In this document: positions 1 through 5,787 of the stretch, piece after piece
Layout of the letters: the number at the start of each line of letters is the position of its first letter
How positions within the stretch are numbered: position 1 is the first letter of the stretch
Origin: Candidatus Babeliales bacterium
Lineage (GTDB): Bacteria > Babelota > Babeliae > Babelales > Vermiphilaceae
Assembly: GCA_020053845.1 (NCBI GenBank)
Contig: JAGVMI010000041.1
Location: 1 to 8,483 of the forward strand
Length of the DNA: 8,483 nucleotides
Direction: 5' to 3'
Program-made: the position numbers and the translations under genes
Notes under the pieces: generated by a model
What the model saw: only the letters and a program-made list of their open reading frames with translations
Databases searched by the model: none
What the model was told of the DNA's origin: nothing

Positions 1-784
1 GGAACACATTGAGGAAGTGCAGATTATCGTGAGCGAAACGATTGGTGTGGGTGATCGTGCAGGATACTACGATGCATATGGCGCACTTTCTGACGTAGTT
101 CAAAATCACATGCTTGAACTCATGGCGCTCATTGCTATGGAAAGCCCGGAAAAATTGCACGGCGATTTTGTACGCGTTGAGCGTGCGCGTGTACTTGAAA
201 AGACGCGTTTTGAAGATGGCTTTAATGGCCAATATATTGGCTATCGTGATGCATCAGGAGTCAAACCGGGTTCGACTACAGAAACATTCAGCTTGCTTCA
301 TTTGATGATCGATAATGATCGCTGGCGCGGCGTTCCTTTTTATCTAAAAACGGGCAAGATGCTTGCAAAGCGTGAAACGGTTATTCACATAAAATTCAAA
401 GCAGTTGATTGTCCTTTCACGCGATCATGTCCTCTTGAATCCAACTGGCTCACTATTCGTGTAGCGCCAGAGGCAACATTCATTCTTACGCTTAACGCCA
501 AAAAACCGGGCAAATCAAATGAGCTCGTACCTATTGCCATGGAATTTTGCCACAGCTGTGTGTATGGTCAGCATGAAACTGAAGCGTATGAAACATTGCT
601 TGAAGAAGTGATGCGCGGCGAGCGCTCCGTGTCAGTACGTTTTGATGAAATAGAACTTTCGTGGAAAATAATTGACGTGATACGATCGCGGCACATACCG
701 CTCTATTTTTACGAACCAGGTTCGCAAGGGCCTACACAGGTAGAAACGTTTGAGCACAAACACGATATGAGGTGGCGTTCATGA
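1..784 (+). CDS. zwf: Glucose-6-phosphate 1-dehydrogenase, C-terminal part (5' end outside window)
   Basis: Zwf oxidises glucose-6-phosphate to 6-phosphoglucono-lactone with NAD(P)+, the entry step of the cytoplasmic oxidative pentose phosphate pathway. The open frame runs in from the left edge (first full codon at base 2), so about 260 residues of a protein normally near 490 are present. The N-terminal Rossmann domain and the DHYLGK-type active-site motif lie outside. What remains matches the C-terminal alpha+beta domain: the stretch around QNHMLELMALIAM (bases about 101-140), the TETFSLLHLMIDNDRWRGVPF block with YLKTGK after it, and AYETLLEEVMRGERS near the end. The internal ATG at base 17 is not the true start, because homology continues upstream of it. 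The stop TGA overlaps the ATG of the following gnd (ATGA), which indicates translational coupling. The assignment is secure. Cofactor preference cannot be judged from this part. Confidence 0.95.
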   Translation, partial: EHIEEVQIIVSETIGVGDRAGYYDAYGALSDVVQNHMLELMALIAMESPEKLHGDFVRVERARVLEKTRFEDGFNGQYIGYRDASGVKPGSTTETFSLLHLMIDNDRWRGVPFYLKTGKMLAKRETVIHIKFKAVDCPFTRSCPLESNWLTIRVAPEATFILTLNAKKPGKSNELVPIAMEFCHSCVYGQHETEAYETLLEEVMRGERSVSVRFDEIELSWKIIDVIRSRHIPLYFYEPGSQGPTQVETFEHKHDMRWRS

Positions 785-1686
785 AGTTTGGCGTGATAGG
801 TCTGGGGCGGATGGGAAATGCAATTGCTGCGCGTGCTGCTGCAGGTGGCCACACAGTGTTTGGTTTTGATTTAAGCGAGCAAGCACGCGAACAGGTTAAA
901 AAAGAAGGCGTAACGCCTATTGCAACACTGGCGCAGTTAGCAGAAAGTGCAGACATCATCTGGATTATGGTGCCCGCTGGCGAAATTGTTGATCGCACCA
1001 TCGAATCGCTCAAACCACACCTCACTAAAAAGCATCTACTTATTGATGGCGGCAACAGCAAATTTACTGATTCTCAACGCCGCGCACGTGAGCTTGAGCA
1101 AGATGGTATAGCGTTTCTTGACTGTGGTACATCAGGCGGTGTGCATGGAAGAGAGCATGGTTTTTGCTTGATGGTAGGCGGCACAAAGGACGCATACGAT
1201 CGTGTAGCGCAACTCTTTGATGCGATTGCAGCGCCAGGGGGGCATGCACTTGTGGGGCCTTCAGGAGCTGGGCACTATGTGAAGATGGTGCACAATGGCA
1301 TTGAGTATGGATTGCTCCAAGCATACGCAGAAGGCTTTGCGCTCATCAAATCAGGTACATTCAAAAAAGATGATCTTGATCTTGCACAAATATCAGAGCT
1401 GTGGAACCATGGCTCAGTGATTCGCTCATTTATTCTTGAGCTTGCACACAATATCTTCGCACATGATCAACAATTTGATTCTGTGTCGGGAGAAATTGCA
1501 GAAAGCGGCATGGGATTGTGGACGGTTGAAGATGCGGATCGCAATCAGATTGCAGTTCCTGTAATCAAACGTGCACTTGATGTGCGTGCATGGTCGCGCA
1601 CGACGGGTGGTGATGATGCAACTAAAATTGTTGCACTCTTGCGGCAGCAATTTGGAGGACATGCAATTAAAACATTAAAGGATTAA
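781..1686 (+). CDS. gnd: 6-phosphogluconate dehydrogenase (decarboxylating), short NAD-type
   Basis: This enzyme oxidatively decarboxylates 6-phosphogluconate to ribulose-5-phosphate, the third step of the oxidative pentose phosphate pathway. The 301-residue protein belongs to the short Gnd class (about 300 aa, against about 470 in E. coli). It has an N-terminal dinucleotide fold with GLGRMG at residues 7-12, then GGNS (90-93), SGG (118-120), and the active-site segment with Lys168, His171, Asn172 and Glu175 (VKMVHNGIEYG), matching the Lys/Glu acid-base pair of the family. Asp30 at the end of the second strand (VFGFDLS) favours NAD+ over NADP+, where an Asn-Arg pair is usual; this is inference. 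I chose the ATG at 781, not the GTG at 772, because it is preceded by GAGG (769-772) with an 8-nt spacer and overlaps the zwf stop. The gene is in an operon with zwf and the cyclase gene. Confidence 0.95.
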   Translation: MKFGVIGLGRMGNAIAARAAAGGHTVFGFDLSEQAREQVKKEGVTPIATLAQLAESADIIWIMVPAGEIVDRTIESLKPHLTKKHLLIDGGNSKFTDSQRRARELEQDGIAFLDCGTSGGVHGREHGFCLMVGGTKDAYDRVAQLFDAIAAPGGHALVGPSGAGHYVKMVHNGIEYGLLQAYAEGFALIKSGTFKKDDLDLAQISELWNHGSVIRSFILELAHNIFAHDQQFDSVSGEIAESGMGLWTVEDADRNQIAVPVIKRALDVRAWSRTTGGDDATKIVALLRQQFGGHAIKTLKD

Positions 1687-1690
1687 CCAC

Positions 1691-2326
1691 ATGAAAATAA
1701 TCGACATCAGCTGGCCAATCAGTACCGCCACCACCGGCTACAAAGATAAAAAGATTGTGAACTTTGAAGAAACGCGCACTTTCACAAAAGATGGCGTGCG
1801 TGAATCAGTCATCACGCTTAGTTCACATACCGGCACGCACGTTGATGCTCCTGCTCATTTTTTAAAAGATGGGCTTACCATTGATCAAATGGATCCGGAA
1901 CGTTTTATTGGGCCATGCGTAGTGCTTGATTTAACTGATGTATCACCAGAAACCGGCATCACAGAAGAGCACCTTGAAGAATTTGATATTGAAGAAGGCG
2001 ATTTAGTTCTTCTTAAAACATCAAATAGCTTCCGTAGTCCTACAGAAAAATTTGATCCTCATTTTGTTTTTCTCGAAGCTTCAGGTGCGCGCTATTTGGC
2101 TGAAATAGGCGTAGGTTTGGTAGGCATTGATTATTTAGGGATTGAACGCAATCAGCCACACCACGATACGCATCGCGCGCTTATGGAAGCTGACGTTGCT
2201 ATTGTAGAAGGCTTGCGCTTGGGGCATGTGCAGCAAGGAGAATATTTCTTGGTGTGCTTGCCGCTCAACATTATAGGGCTTGAAGCCGCTCCTGCGCGTG
2301 CCATATTAGTTGATGGAATTGAGTGA
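1691..2326 (+). CDS. Cyclase-family metal-dependent hydrolase (kynurenine formamidase-like)
   Basis: The 211-residue protein is of the cyclase family, which includes KynB-type arylformamidases and isatin hydrolases that cleave amide or lactam bonds using bound metal. The family motif is intact: His46-Thr-Gly-Thr-His50-Val-Asp52 and His56 (HTGTHVDAPAHF). A second pair, His161 (HHDTH) and Glu173 (VEGL), matches the distal ligands of KynB. The start follows AAAGGA (1677-1682) with an 8-nt spacer and lies 4 nt after the gnd stop, so it is almost certainly cotranscribed with zwf-gnd. No tryptophan catabolism genes are nearby, so a kynurenine role is not supported by context, and the substrate is unknown. 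Its position suggests a link to sugar-acid or lactone chemistry, which is speculation. The family assignment is firm and the function open. Confidence 0.88.
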   Translation: MKIIDISWPISTATTGYKDKKIVNFEETRTFTKDGVRESVITLSSHTGTHVDAPAHFLKDGLTIDQMDPERFIGPCVVLDLTDVSPETGITEEHLEEFDIEEGDLVLLKTSNSFRSPTEKFDPHFVFLEASGARYLAEIGVGLVGIDYLGIERNQPHHDTHRALMEADVAIVEGLRLGHVQQGEYFLVCLPLNIIGLEAAPARAILVDGIE

Positions 2327-2329
2327 GTA

Positions 2330-2869
2330 TTAGCCCCACGTTTTTGAGCTTTGCAGTATGCCGATAATTTCTTCAGCAAATTGCTGAGCTGCTTGTGGAC
2401 CTGATGCTGTTACTATCGTGCCATCGACTACTACTTTATCAGGAACATACTGAACACCGTGATCTTTAAATGCTTTTTCAAGTTCACCGTGTTCATTCCA
2501 TCCAGTAGCTTTCTTGCCTTGTAACACACCGGCAGCTACAAGGATGAGTGGCGAAATGCAAATTGCGCCTACAGGAACATTTTTAGCCATTGCATCGCGT
2601 GCGATGTGATGGCTTGTTTCATTATCAAGATTTTCTATAGCTCCAGGGCCGCCTATGAAGAATATGCCCGCATAATCGTTTACTGATACTTTGCGTAGGG
2701 CCAGATCAACCTCTGTAGTTGAGCCATCTTTAGCGATAGCAGGAGCAGTACTATTGCTTGCTGTTTTGACGGTAAAGCCAGCTTCTTGAAGAATTTTCTT
2801 TGTTTCGCCGTATTCAACGGGATGAAAACCTTCGCTAGCTACGATAAGAAGAATAGGTTTGTTAACCAT
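2330..2869 (-). CDS. DJ-1/PfpI family protein (type 1 glutamine amidotransferase-like fold)
   Basis: The 179-residue cytoplasmic protein has the DJ-1/PfpI fold. Visible are an N-terminal strand PILLIVASEGF, the conserved acidic residue Glu19 (HPVEYGE), the FIGGPGA loop (71-77), and the nucleophile elbow GAICISP with Cys104. GKKATGW and VVDGTIVTASGP follow at the usual places, and the length is normal for the family. The residue after the nucleophile is Ile105, where PfpI-type proteases and YhbO-like members have His, so the classic Cys-His arrangement is missing. A stress-related or glyoxal/peroxide-handling role is typical of the family, but the substrate cannot be told. The start is supported by AGGGA (2876-2880 on the complement) with a 6-nt spacer. 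It lies 16 bp downstream of the ComEC-like gene and is probably cotranscribed. Its stop is 3 bp from the convergent cyclase stop, which leaves no room for an intergenic terminator. Confidence 0.9.
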   Translation of the reverse strand: MVNKPILLIVASEGFHPVEYGETKKILQEAGFTVKTASNSTAPAIAKDGSTTEVDLALRKVSVNDYAGIFFIGGPGAIENLDNETSHHIARDAMAKNVPVGAICISPLILVAAGVLQGKKATGWNEHGELEKAFKDHGVQYVPDKVVVDGTIVTASGPQAAQQFAEEIIGILQSSKTWG

Positions 2870-2885
2870 TTACCGTCCCTTTTTT

Positions 2886-3893
2886 TCACGCGATACACGC
2901 TGGTGCGGTTTTTTTCTTTCCTTGCTGTGAAGCATAGATATCGATGTGCTCATTGTCAATAAAACCGCTTATCCGTGCTGCTTTGTACGTGGCTTGATCG
3001 TGCCGGAGTGTACGCTTAGTGGGTTCAATGCGCAGCAGGGCATGGGGCGTTTCAAGGAGCGTTACTGGCTCTTGTGGAATGCGAGTGATGCGGCAGTTAA
3101 GTTCACGCGCTTTTTTCGTGAATTTTTTGTAGGCACGCCAGCTATTTTTGGGAATATGCCCACTCCAGTAGGGAATCATAATTTCTTTGATAGTGATTTT
3201 TGAAAGCAGTGTCGTTAATGCTTCAAAAATGCGAGATCCCAAACGCATCACGATAAAACGATCGACAACAAGGCTGCCTGTTTTCTGAGCCAAGTTGCTC
3301 GTGAGCGTGTACGTAACCCATGAAGATGCCGAGGGCGTTTGCCCAATTGCGCCAGGATCTATAACAAACACATGGCCATCATGTTTAAAGAGGGTAACTG
3401 CAGAGCGCGTGCATGCGACAGGCAGTATGCCTGACGATGCATGAAAAAGTAGGGTGTAGAGATACGGAAGGCACAGTAACACAAAAAGGCTAAACATATT
3501 ACGCTTGCGCGGCTGAAAGAAGGGAATATGGATAAGCAGGAGCGTGCACACAGGCAAGGGCAGCAAAAGCCACAAAGGTGGGCGCTCACACGCTATGAGC
3601 GTTGAGGTATTGGCAAAGCGCAGTATAAAGTGCCAGCCATGGGTGATCCATTCAAGCAGCATACCAAAAAAACTATTGGGTATATGCAGCAATTGCGTGA
3701 AAAAAAGAATTGAGCTGATGAGCAAGAAAGCGGTAAGCACCGGACCGAAAATAAAATTGCCAATGGGCGAGAGGAAAGATAAGGGAAGTCCCCAAATAAT
3801 AAGTACCGGAAGCGAAAGTGTGGTGAGAAAAAGCTGCAGGTGGCAAAACCGTATCACTTTTTCTATAAAAGGTGCATATTTACGCGCTATCAT
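2886..3893 (-). CDS. ComEC/Rec2-like membrane protein with degenerate C-terminal beta-lactamase-like domain
   Basis: The 335-residue inner-membrane protein resembles the C-terminal half of the DNA-uptake channel ComEC. Hydrophobic segments lie at about 21-41, 47-68, 106-125 and 133-151. The link with PPLWLLLPLPV before the last helices is typical of the end of the ComEC competence domain. A soluble domain follows, whose first strands (AVTLFKHDGHVFVIDPG, 165-181) match the start of the ComEC metallo-beta-lactamase domain. Where ComEC has its HxHxDH metal motif, this protein reads FIVMRLGSRIFEALTTLL (213-230), so the metal ligands are gone and nuclease activity is unlikely. Full ComEC is about 700 residues or more; the N-terminal OB-fold half is not encoded next to it. 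I chose the ATG at 3893 because AGGA (3902-3905, complement) sits 8 nt upstream; the ATG at 3902 has no usable spacing. It is the first gene of a unit with the DJ-1 gene. Family call is moderately sure. Confidence 0.65.
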   Translation of the reverse strand: MIARKYAPFIEKVIRFCHLQLFLTTLSLPVLIIWGLPLSFLSPIGNFIFGPVLTAFLLISSILFFTQLLHIPNSFFGMLLEWITHGWHFILRFANTSTLIACERPPLWLLLPLPVCTLLLIHIPFFQPRKRNMFSLFVLLCLPYLYTLLFHASSGILPVACTRSAVTLFKHDGHVFVIDPGAIGQTPSASSWVTYTLTSNLAQKTGSLVVDRFIVMRLGSRIFEALTTLLSKITIKEIMIPYWSGHIPKNSWRAYKKFTKKARELNCRITRIPQEPVTLLETPHALLRIEPTKRTLRHDQATYKAARISGFIDNEHIDIYASQQGKKKTAPACIA

Positions 3894-3938
3894 GATTACC
3901 ATCCTACCCGTTTCTTTTCATCCTGTCATGCCTGTTCA

Positions 3939-3968
3939 TTGAGATTTATTGATGGTATTCAGTATGAT
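3939..3968 (+). promoter_or_regulatory. Putative sigma70-type promoter for the small ORF
   Basis: TTGAGA (3939-3944) and TATGAT (3963-3968) are separated by 18 bp, close to the TTGACA/TATAAT consensus. The expected start point near 3975 would leave a leader of roughly 35-40 nt before the ATG at 4012. It lies in the 118-bp gap between the divergent ComEC-like gene and the small ORF. This is pattern matching only. Confidence 0.35.
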
Positions 3969-4011
3969 AATGGCCAGTAAGCGGTAGTGCGGCATAGTCA
4001 GGGGATCATAT

Positions 4012-4185
4012 ATGAAGAAAATATTTGGCAATATTGGATCGCGTGTGCGTCAAAACTGGCGCAATGTAATGGATTCAACGAAGCGCAAAATGTCAACCGG
4101 CGCTCAATATATCGCCACCATGATTCCATGGTCGCGCGGAGATAACTGGCGCCGGCAAGAATCTAAAAAACACAAGAAAGATTAA
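4012..4185 (+). CDS. Small basic protein of unknown function (57 aa)
   Basis: I do not recognise this protein. An ATG at 4012 follows AGGGG (4000-4004) with a 7-nt spacer and opens a 57-codon frame ending in TAA. The product is strongly basic (8 Lys and 7 Arg against 3 Asp and 1 Glu) and carries three Trp. It has no signal peptide or clear membrane helix, so a cytoplasmic, nucleic-acid- or membrane-surface-binding role is possible but unproven. An NWR triplet occurs twice (15-17 and 45-47), each followed by a Lys/Arg-rich run, which may be an internal repeat. Its last 4 bases overlap the stop of the convergent coiled-coil gene. A diverged copy of its 3' half occurs at 4761-4863 before a second coiled-coil gene, so it seems to have been duplicated with its neighbour. 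Good start signals support it as a gene; the repeat could instead be a dispersed element read through by chance. Confidence 0.6.
   Translation: MKKIFGNIGSRVRQNWRNVMDSTKRKMSTGAQYIATMIPWSRGDNWRRQESKKHKKD
4081..4184 (+). repeat. Direct repeat copy A (3' half of small ORF)
   Basis: This stretch recurs at 4761-4862. The best part, 4141-4184 against 4819-4862, matches at 41 of 44 bases. Upstream, ACCGGCGCTCA (4096-4106) matches exactly at 4770-4780, while the bases between the two blocks have diverged and differ in length by 4. Both copies end at the 3' end of a - strand coiled-coil gene. Confidence 0.85.
4097..4155. repeat. Inverted repeat arms CCGGCGC / GCGCCGG, copy A
   Basis: CCGGCGC (4097-4103) and its exact complement GCGCCGG (4149-4155) are separated by 45 nt. 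The same 7-bp arms with a 49-nt spacer occur in copy B (4771-4777 and 4827-4833). The arms are preserved while the spacer changes. A long-range stem could form in RNA, but the arms may simply fall in the better-conserved parts of the repeat. Confidence 0.45.
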
Positions 4186-4739
4186 TGATTAGGTTTGCTA
4201 CGAGCTACCTGCTCTTTCGGCATCATAACTTTTGCCGCACCATTCGCAGCCTGAGCTTTTGGTAGACACTCAGGCGTCGCGGTTTGTACATTTTCGTCTT
4301 TTGCATACATGTGGCCCAGGCTAAAGCTGAACAACGTGTTTGCCCCAACAAGGCTTACGATTGTTATTACACCGAGCGCTGTGAATTTGCTTTGCAACCT
4401 GATTAGGGCCTGTTGAGAATAGATAAGCTGATTGCTCACTTGTGTGTTTGTTGCAGTAACTTCTTTACTCAATTGCAGAGCCTCTTCGTATTTCTTTTGT
4501 GATTGCTCGAGCAACTTATCTTTTTCATCCGCAATTTTTTTGGCATTTTCAAATTCTGCTCGTATATTTTCCAACTCTTTTCTTATGTCGTCATATGCTG
4601 CAAGAGTCGTACCTATTTCAGTTTGTGCGGAGTTGGAAAAATTACCTGAACTGTCCGCCGTGTGAGCTGCATGCAGAGTGCTCTGCTGTACAGATGCGAT
4701 AGTTATAAAGCATAAAGCGAAAAAAAGTTTTTTGTTCAT
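4182..4739 (-). CDS. Signal-peptide, coiled-coil, single-TM protein of unknown function (shorter paralogue)
   Basis: I do not recognise a named family. With the start at 4739 the protein has 185 residues: a Sec signal peptide (about 1-24, MNKKLFFALCFITIASV then TLHA), a charged helical stretch likely to be a coiled coil (about 41-118, rich in Glu, Lys and Ala), one membrane helix (about 119-142) and a short tail with slightly basic charge. Predicted layout is a periplasmic coiled coil and a cytoplasmic tail. The ATG at 4802 would put 21 non-signal residues in front; the one at 4739 has AAGGA (4749-4753, complement) 9 nt upstream, and the region further upstream belongs to the repeat copy B, so the short form is preferred. 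It is paralogous to the protein at 4867-5787: the membrane segment shares the pattern F-x-A-L-x3-T-I-x-S-x2-G. It converges with the small ORF with a 4-bp overlap. Confidence 0.75.
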   Translation of the reverse strand: MNKKLFFALCFITIASVQQSTLHAAHTADSSGNFSNSAQTEIGTTLAAYDDIRKELENIRAEFENAKKIADEKDKLLEQSQKKYEEALQLSKEVTATNTQVSNQLIYSQQALIRLQSKFTALGVITIVSLVGANTLFSFSLGHMYAKDENVQTATPECLPKAQAANGAAKVMMPKEQVARSKPNH

Positions 4740-4760
4740 GAGAGATTTTCCTTGAAGTAT

Positions 4761-4863
4761 AACGCGCAAACCGGCGCTCATTTTACCTCCATTATGGTGC
4801 AATGCGTAGCATTATGAAGATAACTGGCGCCGGTAAGAATCGAAAAAGCACAAGAAAGATTAG
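4761..4863 (+). pseudogene. Decayed second copy of the small basic ORF (repeat copy B)
   Basis: This is a diverged direct repeat of 4081-4185. In the frame of the intact small ORF, codon 49 (CAA at 4156) is TAA here (4834-4836), and a net 4-nt insertion between the conserved blocks breaks the frame further upstream. No ATG with a ribosome site equivalent to that at 4012 survives, because the 5' half is replaced by the leader and start of the coiled-coil gene at 4182-4739. The 3' end still reads AAG AAA GAT followed by a stop (TAG, where copy A has TAA). It lies between the two coiled-coil paralogues, just as copy A lies before the first, and so marks the boundary of a tandem duplication. It probably now serves as the upstream region of the shorter coiled-coil gene. 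Confidence 0.7.
4771..4833. repeat. Inverted repeat arms CCGGCGC / GCGCCGG, copy B
   Basis: The same 7-bp arms as in copy A (4771-4777 and 4827-4833), here with a 49-nt spacer. The right arm lies in an imperfect 12-bp palindrome, ACTGGCGCCGGT (4823-4834). It lies in the gap upstream of the coiled-coil start at 4739 and downstream of the other coiled-coil stop at 4867, so it could act as a transcript-end or leader structure. No T-run follows in either direction to make it a standard terminator. Confidence 0.4.
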
Positions 4864-4866
4864 CGC

Positions 4867-5787
4867 TTAGGCAGCAGCAATTAATTCGCTTTCTTGAGGT
4901 TCTGATACATCGCTCACTGTTGGAATTGCTTGCGGGAAGGATTCTTCATCTTGCTCATCAGCATCTGTTTCAAATCCTGCTGTTTCCTGATCTTGCTGAA
5001 TTGCAAATGGCTCTTCTTCGGGCAAAACTGGCGCTGCGGATACTTCATCATCAGCAGCTTGAGCTATCTGCGGGGTTGCTGGCGTTGTGCTTGGTATGCT
5101 CTCTTGCGTATCGCATTTATGGCTGTGGCAATAGCCGAGTAGAATATTGCCAAGAATGCTTGCGATGGTTACTCCAGCAAGCGCAGCAAATCCATGCTTC
5201 CAACGGTGAAGAGAGAGGCCAAGTGTTTGTATCGTTTGCAGACAAGTTCGATTAGTATCATTGCTTTGGGACAGGCTATTTGTGAGGTGTGTGATCGAGG
5301 TTAGTGCATCTTTATTCGCATTTTGCAGAGTTTCAAAATCTTTTTCGAGGATTTGTTTTTCTTTGCTAAGCAAATCAAAAGTTTGCGCATGTGTTGCTAA
5401 GCTGGCCGCGATCTTGTCTAACGCTTCCTGCTTTTCTTGTGTGTCTTGCTCAAGTGATGAGTTTTTATTTTTAAGTTGATCGACAATTTCGCTCGTTAAT
5501 TTGGTGTTTTTCAGCCAAGTATCTTTTTCATCTTGGAGTGTTATTTGTAGCTTATTTATCTCTTCATCTTTTTGTGTCATCGTTTTTTCAAGCTGGTCTA
5601 ATCTTATTTGCAGTTTACTATCAGCAATTTTCTTGAGCTGTGCATTGAGCTCATCATCTGTTTGCGACTGATTGGTAGGGGGAAAAAGTGGATCGGGAAA
5701 AAGCTGCTTTTGATTGCTGTCTCCTTGAGATCCCTGAGCCATCCAACTTACGAGCAGGAACAAGAAAATAGTACCTTTTTTTGTCAT
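4867..5787 (-). CDS. Signal-peptide, coiled-coil, single-TM protein with acidic tail, unknown function (longer paralogue)
   Basis: I do not recognise a named family. The 306-residue protein has a Sec-type N-terminus (MTKKGTIFLFLLVSWMAQGS, about 1-22), a Pro-rich spacer, a long predicted coiled coil (about 44-175, dense in Lys, Glu, Gln and Leu), a membrane helix (about 200-219) and a tail after it. Right behind the helix is CHSHKC (220-225), a possible metal or thiol site absent from the shorter paralogue. From 226 to the end there are 21 Asp/Glu and no Lys or Arg. Expected layout is a periplasmic coiled coil with the acidic tail in the cytoplasm. The start is well set by AAGGAG (5793-5798, complement) with a 5-nt spacer. 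Homology to the 4182-4739 protein is seen in the membrane segment, the order of parts, and a shared TP...AQAA stretch in the tail. Whether it forms a complex with its paralogue is unknown. Confidence 0.75.
   Translation of the reverse strand: MTKKGTIFLFLLVSWMAQGSQGDSNQKQLFPDPLFPPTNQSQTDDELNAQLKKIADSKLQIRLDQLEKTMTQKDEEINKLQITLQDEKDTWLKNTKLTSEIVDQLKNKNSSLEQDTQEKQEALDKIAASLATHAQTFDLLSKEKQILEKDFETLQNANKDALTSITHLTNSLSQSNDTNRTCLQTIQTLGLSLHRWKHGFAALAGVTIASILGNILLGYCHSHKCDTQESIPSTTPATPQIAQAADDEVSAAPVLPEEEPFAIQQDQETAGFETDADEQDEESFPQAIPTVSDVSEPQESELIAAA

Noticed and set aside
2310..2350. Bidirectional terminator between the convergent cyclase and DJ-1 genes
   Set aside because: Only 3 bp separate the stops and I see no GC-rich hairpin with a T-run; the TTTTT at about 2341-2345 has no stem.
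3544..3942. 132-codon + strand open frame opposite the ComEC-like gene
   Set aside because: It lies antisense to a gene with clear membrane-helix pattern and family resemblance, has no recognisable domain, and its composition looks like a reverse-strand shadow.
4740..4802. Upstream extension of the shorter coiled-coil gene to the ATG at 4802
   Set aside because: It would bury the signal peptide 21 residues inside the protein and overlaps the repeat copy B; the ATG at 4739 has a proper ribosome site.
5026..5034. Third occurrence of AACTGGCGC, the core of the direct repeats
   Set aside because: Only 9 bases match, it is inside the coding region of the longer coiled-coil gene, and flanking bases do not match; chance is the simpler reading.
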